From: Bacillota bacterium
GTDB taxonomy: Bacteria; Bacillota_E; Sulfobacillia; Sulfobacillales; Sulfobacillaceae
Assembly: GCA_021820645.1 (NCBI GenBank)
Contig: JAKADJ010000014.1
Coordinates: 1-19,374, forward strand
DNA: 19,374 nt
Direction: 5' to 3'
Below the pieces are notes generated by a model. That model saw only the letters and a list, made by a program, of their open reading frames with translations. It was not told where the DNA came from and searched no databases. Below, in pieces: positions 1 through 7,664 of this stretch. A program made the translations under genes and the position numbers. Position 1 is the first letter of the stretch, and each line of letters starts with the position of its first letter.

Positions 1-98
1 CTCGGGAAGTCGTCGAAAACCATGAAGAGCCGCTTTTAGTCACGACACAAGACCGGGCAAAACCACGGACGAAAAAGCAAAAAGAAGAGACGGCTTAA
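1..98 (+). CDS. clpX: ClpX C-terminal tail (5' truncated by window edge)
   Basis: An open frame (codons in phase from base 3) encodes only about 31 residues and stops with TAA at 96-98. It begins REVVEN and continues through EEPLLV into a Lys/Glu-rich tail, which resembles the C-terminus of the ClpX unfoldase, the ATPase partner of the ClpP protease. The position directly upstream of lonB-lon-engB is the clpX position in Bacillus and related Firmicutes, and this context is the main support. The terminator hairpin 33 bases downstream fits the end of a transcription unit. With so few residues the call depends on synteny more than on the sequence. Confidence 0.72.
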   Translation, partial: REVVENHEEPLLVTTQDRAKPRTKKQKEETA

Positions 99-130
99 GA
101 TTTCGACGATAGCGGACCCTATTGGCCAAC

Positions 131-160
131 AGAAGCCCCCGGACGTGGACGGGGGCTTCT
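131..160 (+). terminator. Hairpin terminator after clpX
   Basis: A perfect 10-bp stem (131-140 with 151-160, arms AGAAGCCCCC and GGGGGCTTCT) encloses a 10-base loop. The downstream bases are only moderately T-rich (ggtatttctg), so it is a strong hairpin with a weak U-tract. It lies between the clpX stop and the lonB leader and probably separates the two transcription units. Confidence 0.75.
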
Positions 161-171
161 GGTATTTCTGC

Positions 172-227
172 CTAAATCATGGAGATCCTGGGCATACTTT
201 GATGGAAGGTCCTCGTCCATGATTTGG
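172..227. repeat. Long-armed inverted repeat in the lonB leader
   Basis: The arm AAATCATGGA at 174-183 is repeated exactly in inverted form as TCCATGATTT at 216-225. It extends to about 12 pairs (172-183 with 216-227) if one G-U pair is allowed. The intervening 32 bases show no further strong pairing. It lies 90 bases upstream of the lonB start, after the clpX terminator. It could be an operator or a leader RNA structure, and the sequence alone does not decide which. Confidence 0.55.
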
Positions 228-316
228 TCATAAAGAGCTGGACACAATTGGGGACACTACGTGTGCGAGCCTCAACCGATCCTACGAAATCACGGTTCGC
301 GGAAAGGAGGGTCGCG

Positions 317-2017
317 ATGAACTTTGCAAACATCGCCACCTTCATACAATTTTTCTTTGCGATAGTGATTGGTCTCTATTTCTGGAACCTGCTTAAATCG
401 CAACAGGGCAACAAGGTGGCAGTCGAGCGAGAATCTAAGAAAGAAATTGAGAAGCTTAGACGATTGCGGGCGATCCATCTCACCGAGCCTTTATCGGAAA
501 AAACCCGACCGAGTCGTTTTGATGAAATCATTGGCCAGGCAGATGGTGTAAGAGCCTTAAAAGCCGCCTTATGCGGACCCAATCCGCAGCACGTCATTGT
601 GTATGGGCCCCCCGGAGTGGGCAAGACTGCGGCTGCCCGCTTGGTTTTGGATGTGGCTAAAAGTAACAGCTGGAGCCCATTTCTTCCCGATGCTAAATTC
701 ATGGAGTTAGATGCTACCACCGCTCGGTTTGACGAGCGCGGAATTGCCGATCCCTTAATCGGATCGGTGCATGATCCGATTTACCAGGGGGCCGGACCGT
801 TAGGAATGGCTGGAGTCCCGCAACCTAAACCGGGTGCCGTAACCAAGGCTCACGGGGGGATCTTGTTCATTGATGAAATCGGTGAACTGCATCCGATCCA
901 AATGAACAAGTTACTGAAGGTGCTCGAGGACCGTAAGGTATTTCTCGAATCGGCCTATTACAATTCTGAAGACAACAATATTCCGGTCCACATCCAAGAT
1001 ATCTTCGAAAATGGGCTGCCGGCCGACTTCCGGTTGGTGGGGGCGACCACGAGACAACCCCATGAGATTCCGCCAGCTATCCGTTCTCGTTGCGTGGAAA
1101 TCTATTTTCGTGGATTATTGCCCGATGAGGTTTACACCATTGCGGCCAATGCGGTGAAGCGTATGGGGATCGAAATCGAACGGGGTGCTTTAGAGGTCGT
1201 GAAACAGTATGCGACCAACGGTCGGGAAGCCGTCAACATGATCCAAATTGCGGCGGGAGTAGGGTTGACGGAAAACCGGCACGTCATCACCCAGGCCGAT
1301 GTGGAATGGGTTGTACAGTCTGGCCATTATAACCCGAGACCCGAGAAGAAGGTCGGTGCAGAATCCTTTGTGGGGATGGTCAACGGGCTCGCGGTCTACG
1401 GCCCCAATATGGGGACGGTGCTCGAGGTCGAGGCGGTCGCACACCCCGTAGCGAGTGGGCAAGGTCATCTCTTTGTCACCGGGGTGGTGGATGAAGAAGA
1501 AATGGGCGGGGCGAATCGTACCATTCGGCGAAAGTCGATGGCCCGAAGCTCGGTAGAAAACGTCTTAACCGTGCTCCACAACCAGATGGGTCTCGACACG
1601 ACTCAATACGACCTTCATGTCAACTTCCCTGGAGGTGTGCCCTTGGATGGACCCTCGGCAGGAGTTTCGATTGCCACCGCCGTTTTTTCCGCGATTACCC
1701 AAAAACCCTGTGACAACCGCTTGGCGATGACCGGTGAATTATCGATCCGGGGCTTTGTTAGACCGGTCGGTGGGGTGGTAGCCAAAGTCGAGGCGGCGGC
1801 CCAAGCGGGATGTAAGCGGGTCCTGATTCCTAAAGACAACTGGCAAGAAATGTTTCGACAGTCAGAAATTGAGGTCATTACCGTGCACACACTCCGTGAA
1901 GTCCTGACGCTGGCGACAGAGATCGGAGAAGAATCGCACGGGGCGACCCGGGTGCCGCAAGTCGATTTGCTTACCGCGACTGCCAGCCCCGCGTCAGCAC
2001 CGCAGGGACAGGCGTAG
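317..2017 (+). CDS. lonB: Membrane-anchored ATP-dependent protease LonB
   Basis: The 566-residue product is a LonB-type AAA+ serine protease that unfolds and degrades proteins at the membrane; the B. subtilis homologue acts in the forespore. A hydrophobic segment at about residues 8-26 anchors it. The Walker A motif GPPGVGKT lies at 97-104 and Walker B ILFIDEIGE near 182-190. The Lon protease domain is at the C-terminus, with catalytic Ser447 in DGPSAG and Lys490 in GGVVAK. It lacks the large N-terminal substrate domain of LonA, as expected. I chose the ATG at 317 because AGGAGG sits at 305-310 and the membrane segment follows at once. A TTG-initiated extension from 224 has no ribosome site and lies in the inverted repeat. 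The order clpX-lonB-lon is conserved in endospore formers. Confidence 0.93.
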   Translation: MNFANIATFIQFFFAIVIGLYFWNLLKSQQGNKVAVERESKKEIEKLRRLRAIHLTEPLSEKTRPSRFDEIIGQADGVRALKAALCGPNPQHVIVYGPPGVGKTAAARLVLDVAKSNSWSPFLPDAKFMELDATTARFDERGIADPLIGSVHDPIYQGAGPLGMAGVPQPKPGAVTKAHGGILFIDEIGELHPIQMNKLLKVLEDRKVFLESAYYNSEDNNIPVHIQDIFENGLPADFRLVGATTRQPHEIPPAIRSRCVEIYFRGLLPDEVYTIAANAVKRMGIEIERGALEVVKQYATNGREAVNMIQIAAGVGLTENRHVITQADVEWVVQSGHYNPRPEKKVGAESFVGMVNGLAVYGPNMGTVLEVEAVAHPVASGQGHLFVTGVVDEEEMGGANRTIRRKSMARSSVENVLTVLHNQMGLDTTQYDLHVNFPGGVPLDGPSAGVSIATAVFSAITQKPCDNRLAMTGELSIRGFVRPVGGVVAKVEAAAQAGCKRVLIPKDNWQEMFRQSEIEVITVHTLREVLTLATEIGEESHGATRVPQVDLLTATASPASAPQGQA

Positions 2018-2043
2018 ACGGGGGAGATTAGCCCCGGCTTAAC

Positions 2044-2078
2044 CACCGACGGTACCCGAACCCGGGCAACCGTCGGTG
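2044..2078 (+). terminator. Hairpin between lonB and lon
   Basis: A perfect 10-bp stem, CACCGACGGT (2044-2053) with ACCGTCGGTG (2069-2078), has a second short CCCG/CGGG helix nested inside (2055-2058 with 2063-2066). No T-run follows, so it may be a weak or factor-assisted terminator or an mRNA stabiliser. It sits just after the lonB stop and before the lon promoter candidate. Confidence 0.55.
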
Positions 2079-2103
2079 TCGCTAGCCGGAGGTGCCCATA
2101 CAA

Positions 2104-2112
2104 TGGTACAAT
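2104..2112 (+). promoter_or_regulatory. Extended -10 promoter candidate for lon
   Basis: TACAAT at 2107-2112 is preceded by TGG at 2104-2106, giving the TGn extension. Another TACAAT occurs at 2099-2104. No good -35 hexamer is seen at 16-18 bases upstream, which extended -10 promoters tolerate. Transcription would begin near 2119, about 29 bases before the lon ATG. No CtsR or CIRCE element is evident here. Confidence 0.42.
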
Positions 2113-2147
2113 GAGAAACTAATGCACGAATCGCTAGGGGGTTGCTT

Positions 2148-4463
2148 ATGCCTCGCACAGAAATGCCATTACTCCCCTTAAGGGGAGTGCTTGTGTTTCC
2201 CTATATGGTTGTGCCACTCGAAGTGGGACGTGAGCGCAGTCTGAAGGCACTGGAACAGGCCATGCTGGATGGAAGAGAATTAGTGTTCGTGGCGCAACGC
2301 GACACTAAGATTGATGTACCGGGGATTGACGACCTCTACGATGTAGGGGTCATTGGCGAAGTCAAGCAACTACTGAAGATGCCTAGCGGCGGATCCAAGG
2401 TCGTGGTGGAGGGGCGGACACGGGCGACTGTGCACCGCGTGGAAGATGCCGGGGAATACTTTCGGGCCGAGGTGGAAGAGGTTGCGGAAGAAGGCGATCT
2501 GACGGATGAAGTAGAAGCGTTGATGCATGCCGTGGTAGAGCAGTTCGAAGTGTACATAAAGAATACCAAGAAGGTGCCGGGCGAAGCGTCACTCAGCATG
2601 AATGTCGAAGACCCCGGCCGTCTGGCCGATACGATTATTAGTTACTTAGATGTGAGAACCAACGAAAAAGAGGAAGTTCTAGAGACGTTCGCGGTCGAGG
2701 ATCGGCTCAATAAGGTGTCAGATATTTTAGCGCGCCAGATGGAGCTTTTGGAAATCGAGAAACGGATTAGTTTTCGTGTGCGTAAACAAATGGAGCGGAC
2801 TCAAAAAGAATACTATTTGCGCGAACAGTTAAAAGCCATTCAACGCGAACTCGGGGAACGTGACGAGCAGACGTCCGAGATTGAGGAGTTACGAGAACGC
2901 CTCAAGAACACAGAAAACCTTGTCCCGGAGGTCTCGGAGAAAATCGAGCGCGAGATTGACCGTCTGGCCAAGATGTCCGGGATGGCGGCGGAAGCGGTGG
3001 TCGTCCGCACCTACGTCGATTGGTTATTGAGCTTGCCTTGGGGTACGGAAACCGATGAGCGGATTGAGGTCGAGGAAGCTGAAAAAATTCTAGATGCCGA
3101 TCACTACGGGCTCAAGAAGGTTAAGGACAGGATTTTAGAGTACTTGGCGGTGCGCCAATTGGCCCCCCAATTAAAAGGCCCAATTCTCTGTCTGGTGGGA
3201 CCGCCTGGGGTTGGGAAAACCTCCCTGGCTCGATCCATTGCACGCGCGACTGGCCGTAACTTTGTGCGGGTGTCTCTGGGCGGCGTGCGCGATGAGGCGG
3301 AAATCCGCGGGCATCGCCGAACCTACGTCGGGGCGATGCCGGGCCGGGTAATCCAGGGAATGAAACAGGCGGGCTCTAAAAACCCTCTATTTTTGTTAGA
3401 TGAAGTGGATAAAATGGCGATGGATTTCCGAGGCGATCCCTCGGCAGCCTTACTCGAAGTATTGGATCCCGAGCAAAACAATCGGTTTTCTGATCACTAC
3501 ATCGAGATCCCCTTTGATTTGAGCCGGGTGATGTTCATTACCACCGCCAATGTGCTGCATACCATCCCGCGGCCGTTACTGGATCGCATGGAGACCATTG
3601 TCATCCCCGGTTACACCGAAGAGGAGAAGCTTCACATTGCGACGCAATATTTGTGGCCGAAACAACTAGCAGCCCATGGGCTTGAAGGAAAACCCGTCGA
3701 GTTGAGCGAAGCGGCTTTACGAGGAGTGATCCGCCATTATACCCGGGAAGCCGGCGTTCGCCAGCTCGAACGTGAATTGGGAACCGTGTGTCGCAAAGTG
3801 GCGAGAGAGATCGTCAAGGGGCATCAGGGTAGGGTACGGGTGACCGTCGGCAATCTCGCTAAATATTTAGGCACCCATAAGGTTCATCATCAGAACGCCG
3901 AATCCCAAAGCCAAGCCGGACTCGTAACGGGACTGGCGGTGACTGAAACCGGTGGTGATGTGATGCCGATTGAAGTGACCACGATGTCGGGAAAGGGCCA
4001 ATTGACCCTCACCGGACAACTTGGCGACGTGATGCAAGAGTCGGCTAGAGCGGCATTTAGCTATATTCGAGCCAAGGCCGAATCCTTGGGGGTCGAATCG
4101 ACGTTCCACGAAAAGTGGGATCTGCATGTGCATGTGCCGGAGGGCGCGATTCCGAAAGACGGCCCATCAGCGGGGATTGCGATGGCCACCGCCATGGTTT
4201 CTGCACTCACCGGGGCACCTGTCAAGGCGAGTCTGGCGATGACGGGAGAGATTACGCTTCGGGGGCGCGTCTTGCCTGTGGGGGGAATCAAAGAGAAGAC
4301 CCTGGCGGCACACCGAGTGGGGATTCGAGAACTGATTCTCCCAAAGGATAACGAACCGGATTTGGAAGACTTGCCGGCCAATGTGCGACGCGGTCTTGAC
4401 ATCCACTTGGTGACGGATTTGGATCAAGTGCTGGCTTTGGCCTTGGAGGCGCCTCGTGCCTAA
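2148..4463 (+). CDS. lon: ATP-dependent protease Lon (LonA)
   Basis: Soluble hexameric Lon protease of 771 residues, close to the family norm, which degrades misfolded and regulatory proteins. The N-terminal substrate-binding domain starts with [12 protein letters not shown] and is followed by a long charged helical region (about 195-275). The AAA+ module has Walker A GPPGVGKT at about 351-358 and Walker B FLLDEVDK at about 415-422. The protease domain carries Ser674 in KDGPSAG and Lys717 in GGIKEK, 43 residues apart as in E. coli Lon (679/722). The ATG at 2148 has TAGGGGGT at 2135-2142 as ribosome site. A TTG two codons earlier is less likely. The last 8 bases overlap engB, so the two genes are co-transcribed and probably translationally coupled. 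Confidence 0.97.
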   Translation: MPRTEMPLLPLRGVLVFPYMVVPLEVGRERSLKALEQAMLDGRELVFVAQRDTKIDVPGIDDLYDVGVIGEVKQLLKMPSGGSKVVVEGRTRATVHRVEDAGEYFRAEVEEVAEEGDLTDEVEALMHAVVEQFEVYIKNTKKVPGEASLSMNVEDPGRLADTIISYLDVRTNEKEEVLETFAVEDRLNKVSDILARQMELLEIEKRISFRVRKQMERTQKEYYLREQLKAIQRELGERDEQTSEIEELRERLKNTENLVPEVSEKIEREIDRLAKMSGMAAEAVVVRTYVDWLLSLPWGTETDERIEVEEAEKILDADHYGLKKVKDRILEYLAVRQLAPQLKGPILCLVGPPGVGKTSLARSIARATGRNFVRVSLGGVRDEAEIRGHRRTYVGAMPGRVIQGMKQAGSKNPLFLLDEVDKMAMDFRGDPSAALLEVLDPEQNNRFSDHYIEIPFDLSRVMFITTANVLHTIPRPLLDRMETIVIPGYTEEEKLHIATQYLWPKQLAAHGLEGKPVELSEAALRGVIRHYTREAGVRQLERELGTVCRKVAREIVKGHQGRVRVTVGNLAKYLGTHKVHHQNAESQSQAGLVTGLAVTETGGDVMPIEVTTMSGKGQLTLTGQLGDVMQESARAAFSYIRAKAESLGVESTFHEKWDLHVHVPEGAIPKDGPSAGIAMATAMVSALTGAPVKASLAMTGEITLRGRVLPVGGIKEKTLAAHRVGIRELILPKDNEPDLEDLPANVRRGLDIHLVTDLDQVLALALEAPRA

Positions 4464-5025
4464 ACGCAGCCCGATTGCCGCATCGGCTCTTGACGCCAAA
4501 GATATGCCCCGTGACGGGAACATTGAAGTAGCTTTCATGGGGCGCTCCAATTCGGGAAAGTCGTCTCTGATTAATCGGCTCGTCGGATCCAAAGTTGCGC
4601 ACACTAGTTCCACCCCGGGACGGACTCAACGCATCAACTTTTTTGCGATGAAGGGTTGGTATATCGTGGACCTTCCCGGATTTGGCTATGCCAAAGTGTC
4701 CATGGCGCAACGGGAACGTTTTGGCCAAGCCGTCGAGGCCTATCTGACCAAACGCCAGCCATTAATTGGCGGCATCTTGATTCAAGACGTGCGACGCGAT
4801 CCACAAGACGAGGAAATGATGGTCAAGCAATGGGCCTATGATCGAAATCTCTATTTGGCGGTGGTCGCCAGCAAGGTCGATAAGTTGAACCAAACCCAGC
4901 GTAAAGAGCGTAAAGCACGGTTAGAGGAATTGTATGGGGGGGAAGTGTTCTTGGTCTCTAATCGCACCGGCGAGGGTATGGACCAAGTCAAAAACGCGAT
5001 TCAGGGGCTCGGGCTGATGCTTTAG
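4456..5025 (+). CDS. engB: Ribosome biogenesis GTPase EngB/YsxC
   Basis: The 189-residue TRAFAC-class GTPase needed for assembly of the large ribosomal subunit. The P-loop GRSNSGKS lies at 29-36, the G2 region TPGRTQ at 53-58 and G3 DLPGFG at 72-77. G4 is SKVDK at 139-143, where the family usually has TKxDK; the Lys and Asp that read guanine are kept. G5 is SNRTGEG at about 168-174. The start is a GTG at 4456 that overlaps the end of lon by 8 bases. The pairing of lon with engB is conserved across Firmicutes. The stop codon overlaps that of the convergent phosphatase by 4 bases, leaving no room for a separate terminator. Confidence 0.96.
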   Translation: MPKRSPIAASALDAKDMPRDGNIEVAFMGRSNSGKSSLINRLVGSKVAHTSSTPGRTQRINFFAMKGWYIVDLPGFGYAKVSMAQRERFGQAVEAYLTKRQPLIGGILIQDVRRDPQDEEMMVKQWAYDRNLYLAVVASKVDKLNQTQRKERKARLEELYGGEVFLVSNRTGEGMDQVKNAIQGLGLML

Positions 5026-5609
5026 CGCCAGTGGTATAAGGTAGGGGTGCCAAACCCGATATGGGGCAGACGGCGACCGCCGACTTGGTGGTCGCCTTGT
5101 AATAGATTGACCATGAGGAGCAAAAATGCCGCGTGAGACACCACCGCGATCCGGGTTCCGGGCTGGCGGTGTTCGTTGATGAGTTGAATCGCCTCGGTTG
5201 CTCGCCGGGTCGACAGGATGCGACCTTCCGGGGCTTGGTTTCGGAACCAGTGAAAGCGCAGGTAGGTCCACCACACCTCGGATGGCCAACGGCCGCGGAG
5301 AAACGTCGTGGTGGGCTCTGGAAGACGCACCGGAATTTCCCTGAGGAGCGGACTCACAATGACCTCACGCCCTCGTGCGAATAGACGTGCGGTGGCCAGG
5401 GCTCGCGGGAGATCGGATGCAATGATAGTGTCCGGTACGGGATAGCCGGAGTAGACCTGACTTAGGCGGGTGCGTTCGGCTTCCGAGAGTCCCGCATCGT
5501 CATAGGCATCCAAAAACCGATTGAATTGTTGGCGATCCATAAAAACAGGGTTACGGGGTACGTCGGGACGCCCGTGCCTCATAACCCAGAAGGTTTCCTG
5601 TGCAATCAT
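5022..5609 (-). CDS. Histidine phosphatase family protein
   Basis: The 195-residue protein belongs to the phosphoglycerate-mutase-like histidine phosphatase superfamily. The RHG signature is at residues 11-13, with His12 as the expected phosphorylated residue. Arg69 in SDLPRA, Glu91 in LLREIP and His159 in VVSHAA complete the usual active-site set. The substrate cannot be told from sequence. A Trp/Arg-rich stretch around 104-123 lies where family members carry their variable substrate cap. It is the last gene of the minus-strand opp run, 63 bases after the permease stop. It has no ribosome site at a normal distance and a promoter-like pair ends only 7 bases before its ATG, so it may be translated from a leaderless transcript. 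Confidence 0.85.
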   Translation of the reverse strand: MIAQETFWVMRHGRPDVPRNPVFMDRQQFNRFLDAYDDAGLSEAERTRLSQVYSGYPVPDTIIASDLPRALATARLFARGREVIVSPLLREIPVRLPEPTTTFLRGRWPSEVWWTYLRFHWFRNQAPEGRILSTRRATEAIQLINEHRQPGTRIAVVSHAAFLLLMVNLLQGDHQVGGRRLPHIGFGTPTLYHWR

Positions 5610-5616
5610 ATCTTAC

Positions 5617-5645
5617 AAAGTACCTATTTCGTCCAATGGAGTCAA
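5617..5645 (-). promoter_or_regulatory. Promoter candidate for the histidine phosphatase (possibly leaderless)
   Basis: Read on the minus strand, TTGACT (complement of 5640-5645) is followed after exactly 17 bases by TACTTT (complement of 5617-5622). The -35 matches 5 of 6 consensus bases, and the -10 keeps the key T, A and final T. Only 7 bases separate the -10 from the ATG, so initiation would fall at or next to the start codon. Confidence 0.45.
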
Positions 5646-5672
5646 CCTCTTGGCGCATCCCTTTAGGCGGTA

Positions 5673-6611
5673 CTATCCGATGCGCTGCATTCCCGCTGTG
5701 GATCGTGGATCGAGGGCATCGCGTAAGGCATCCCCCACAAAGTTAATGGCGACCACGGCAATGGTGATGATTAGCCCAGGCGCCAGAATCAAGAGTGGGT
5801 GGGTGACGATATAGCTCTCTGCGGAATCAAGCATGTTGCCCCATGAGGGAATTTGGGGTTGTAGGCCAAATCCCAAGAAGTCCAGCGAGGCTTCGGCTAA
5901 CATGGCACCCGCTACACCGAATGCCGCAGAGACCCATACCGGCGCCATGGCACCGGGTAGCACGTGCTTAAAAAGGATGCGGCGTGTACTGGCGCCTTGG
6001 GCGCGAGCCGCTTCGACGTATTCGTTGGTCTTTAGCGAGAGAACTTGCGAACGCACAATGCGGGACAATCCGGTCCACCCAAAAAGGCCCAGGTAGAGAA
6101 TCATCAGTCCCACCGAGGCGTTGGAACCCGTCAAGTTCAATACAATCAGGAGCAAGAAAATCGCGGGGAAGGACATGACCAAATCGACAAATCGCATCAT
6201 GAGTCGATCCCAGATGCCGCCCAAGTATCCCGATGTTGCACCATACACCACACCGATCGAGGTGGCGATGATCATCGATAGAAATCCCACCAGAAAAGAG
6301 ATGCGTCCTCCATACATGAGACGCGCCAGCACGTCTCGCCCGAGCTCATCGGTACCCAGCGGATGTGCCGCACTGGGTGGCAAGAGCACTTGGGTAAGGT
6401 TCGGGGCAGTGGGGCTATACGGAGTCAAGAGGGGGGCAAAAATGGCCACGAGAAGCAAAAAGACCAGAATCCCAAGACCAATGAGAGCCAGTTTATGCCG
6501 CGAAAAGCGGCGCCAGAATCGATGTAACCCAGACCGTTGGGGATCCCCGATGGGATCGGTTTCGAGTTCGCTTTCGAGCGGCGGTAAATTTGCGGTAGCC
6601 AAGAACCTCAC
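5673..6611 (-). CDS. Oligopeptide/dipeptide ABC transporter permease, OppC/DppC type
   Basis: Inner-membrane permease of 312 residues in the peptide/nickel importer family. The charged cytoplasmic N-terminus (residues 1-40) leads into a first membrane helix at about 42-64. The OppC hallmark HPLGTDELGRDVLARLMYGG lies near 87-106. The EAA loop, which docks the ATPase, is recognisable as EYVEAARAQGASTRRILF. About five further hydrophobic helices follow. The listed start is GTG at 6611, 5 bases after the oppB stop. A TTG three codons later (6602) lies at a better distance from the AAGTGAGG ribosome-like site and may be the true start. It is co-transcribed with the OppB-type gene. The substrate cannot be read from the sequence, and peptides or nickel complexes are both possible. 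Confidence 0.92.
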   Translation of the reverse strand: MRFLATANLPPLESELETDPIGDPQRSGLHRFWRRFSRHKLALIGLGILVFLLLVAIFAPLLTPYSPTAPNLTQVLLPPSAAHPLGTDELGRDVLARLMYGGRISFLVGFLSMIIATSIGVVYGATSGYLGGIWDRLMMRFVDLVMSFPAIFLLLIVLNLTGSNASVGLMILYLGLFGWTGLSRIVRSQVLSLKTNEYVEAARAQGASTRRILFKHVLPGAMAPVWVSAAFGVAGAMLAEASLDFLGFGLQPQIPSWGNMLDSAESYIVTHPLLILAPGLIITIAVVAINFVGDALRDALDPRSTAGMQRIG

Positions 6612-6616
6612 CTCAC

Positions 6617-7570
6617 TTAGTTATATTGGATACGTGGATCTAAGAAGCCATAGGCAAGGTCTGCAAGAAGGTTGCCAAGCACTAATAACGCCGCACTAAT
6701 CAGAAGAGCGGCCATTTGGATGGGGTAGTCCCGGTCATTCAAAGACGCCAAAAAGAGACGACCCATGCCGGGCCAGGAGAAGATTTCTTCGGTAATGACG
6801 GCCCCTCCAAAGAACGCAGGAAGGTCCATTCCAATGATGGTGACGATGGGGAGCACGGCATTTTTTAAAGCGTGTTTGAGGATTACGGTGCGTTCTTTGA
6901 GCCCCTTGGCTTTGGCCGTTCGAATATAGTCTTGGCGAACAACTTCTAGCAACCCCGAACGCATGAATCGACTCCAACCGGCCAAGCTTCCCAGACCCAG
7001 CACCGTGGTGGGAAGGATGAGGTGACGGATGAGTTCGAGAAAGGACGGCGGATAAAAAGCCGAGTACATCCCGGAGACCGGGAGCCATCCGAGTTTTACC
7101 GCGAAAATCATTTGAAGGAGCAAGCCGAAGAAAAAGCTGGGCATGGCCCAGGCAAAAAAGGATCCAAAAGAGAACGAGTAATCAAAAATGGAATATTGGT
7201 GGGTAGCCGAGTAAATGCCTAGAGGGATCCCTAAGGTCAGCGACACCAAAAAGGCTGCTCCCATCAAAATCAGAGTATTGGGGAGGCGTTGGCCAATTAA
7301 TTGAATGACAGGTTGCCCACTGAAATAGCTATACCCCCAGTTCCCATGCAATAAAGACCAGAGCCACTTAAAATACCGGACATACCAGGGTTGATCCAAG
7401 CCGAGTTGCTTGGCGAGTACCGCAATTTGCGACTGTGTGACGTGGGGATTGTGTAAATATACGGCAAGGGGGCCACCCGGAGTCAGATTCATAATGAAAT
7501 AGGTGACAAGGGTTACCAAAAACAACAGAGGGATGGCTTCGAAGACACGTTGTAAGGCATATTTGGCCAT
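6617..7570 (-). CDS. Oligopeptide/dipeptide ABC transporter permease, OppB/DppB type
   Basis: The 317-residue inner-membrane permease begins with the family-typical N-terminus YALQRVFEAIPLLFLVTLVT (first helix). A periplasm-facing region follows, including KQLGLDQPW and YFKWLWSLLHGNWGYS, and then about five more helices. The EAA motif DYIRTAKAKGLKERTVILKH is clear, and the protein ends in the usual FLDPRIQYN. The ATG at 7568-7570 has an AGGAGG site just upstream on the minus strand. It lies between the binding-protein gene and the OppC-type permease. A hairpin separates it from the binding-protein gene. No oppD/oppF ATPase gene is present in the window. Confidence 0.93.
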   Translation of the reverse strand: MAKYALQRVFEAIPLLFLVTLVTYFIMNLTPGGPLAVYLHNPHVTQSQIAVLAKQLGLDQPWYVRYFKWLWSLLHGNWGYSYFSGQPVIQLIGQRLPNTLILMGAAFLVSLTLGIPLGIYSATHQYSIFDYSFSFGSFFAWAMPSFFFGLLLQMIFAVKLGWLPVSGMYSAFYPPSFLELIRHLILPTTVLGLGSLAGWSRFMRSGLLEVVRQDYIRTAKAKGLKERTVILKHALKNAVLPIVTIIGMDLPAFFGGAVITEEIFSWPGMGRLFLASLNDRDYPIQMAALLISAALLVLGNLLADLAYGFLDPRIQYN

Positions 7571-7589
7571 GGTGAACCTCCTTTCAAGA

Positions 7590-7626
7590 GTGTGGAGGGC
7601 GACTCAATAACGTCGCCCTCGAACAC
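7590..7626 (-). terminator. Intercistronic hairpin between the binding protein and permease genes
   Basis: GAGGGCGAC (7595-7603) pairs perfectly with GTCGCCCTC (7612-7620) around an 8-base loop. GTGT (7590-7593) and ACAC (7623-7626) add an outer helix. No T-run follows on the minus strand. Such hairpins after the first gene of a binding-protein operon often act as partial terminators or 3' mRNA stabilisers, so that the lipoprotein is made in excess over the permeases. Confidence 0.6.
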
Positions 7627-7664
7627 ATCTCGCATGACGTGGTGAATCTGATGGAGACTTTACC

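Noticed and set aside
185..227. SigF/SigG-type promoter before lonB
   Set aside because: A GCATA and a CATGATT occur, but they are about 21 bases apart and the -10 lacks the final conserved bases. It does not fit the SigG spacing.
224..316. TTG-initiated N-terminal extension of lonB by 31 codons
   Set aside because: It has no ribosome site, it begins in the inverted repeat, and a perfect AGGAGG with an ATG and membrane anchor follows at 305-319.
1615..2103. Long minus-strand ORF opposite the 3' part of lonB (and similar ones opposite lon, valS and mreB)
   Set aside because: These are shadow frames of strongly conserved genes, with no ribosome sites and no recognisable protein pattern.
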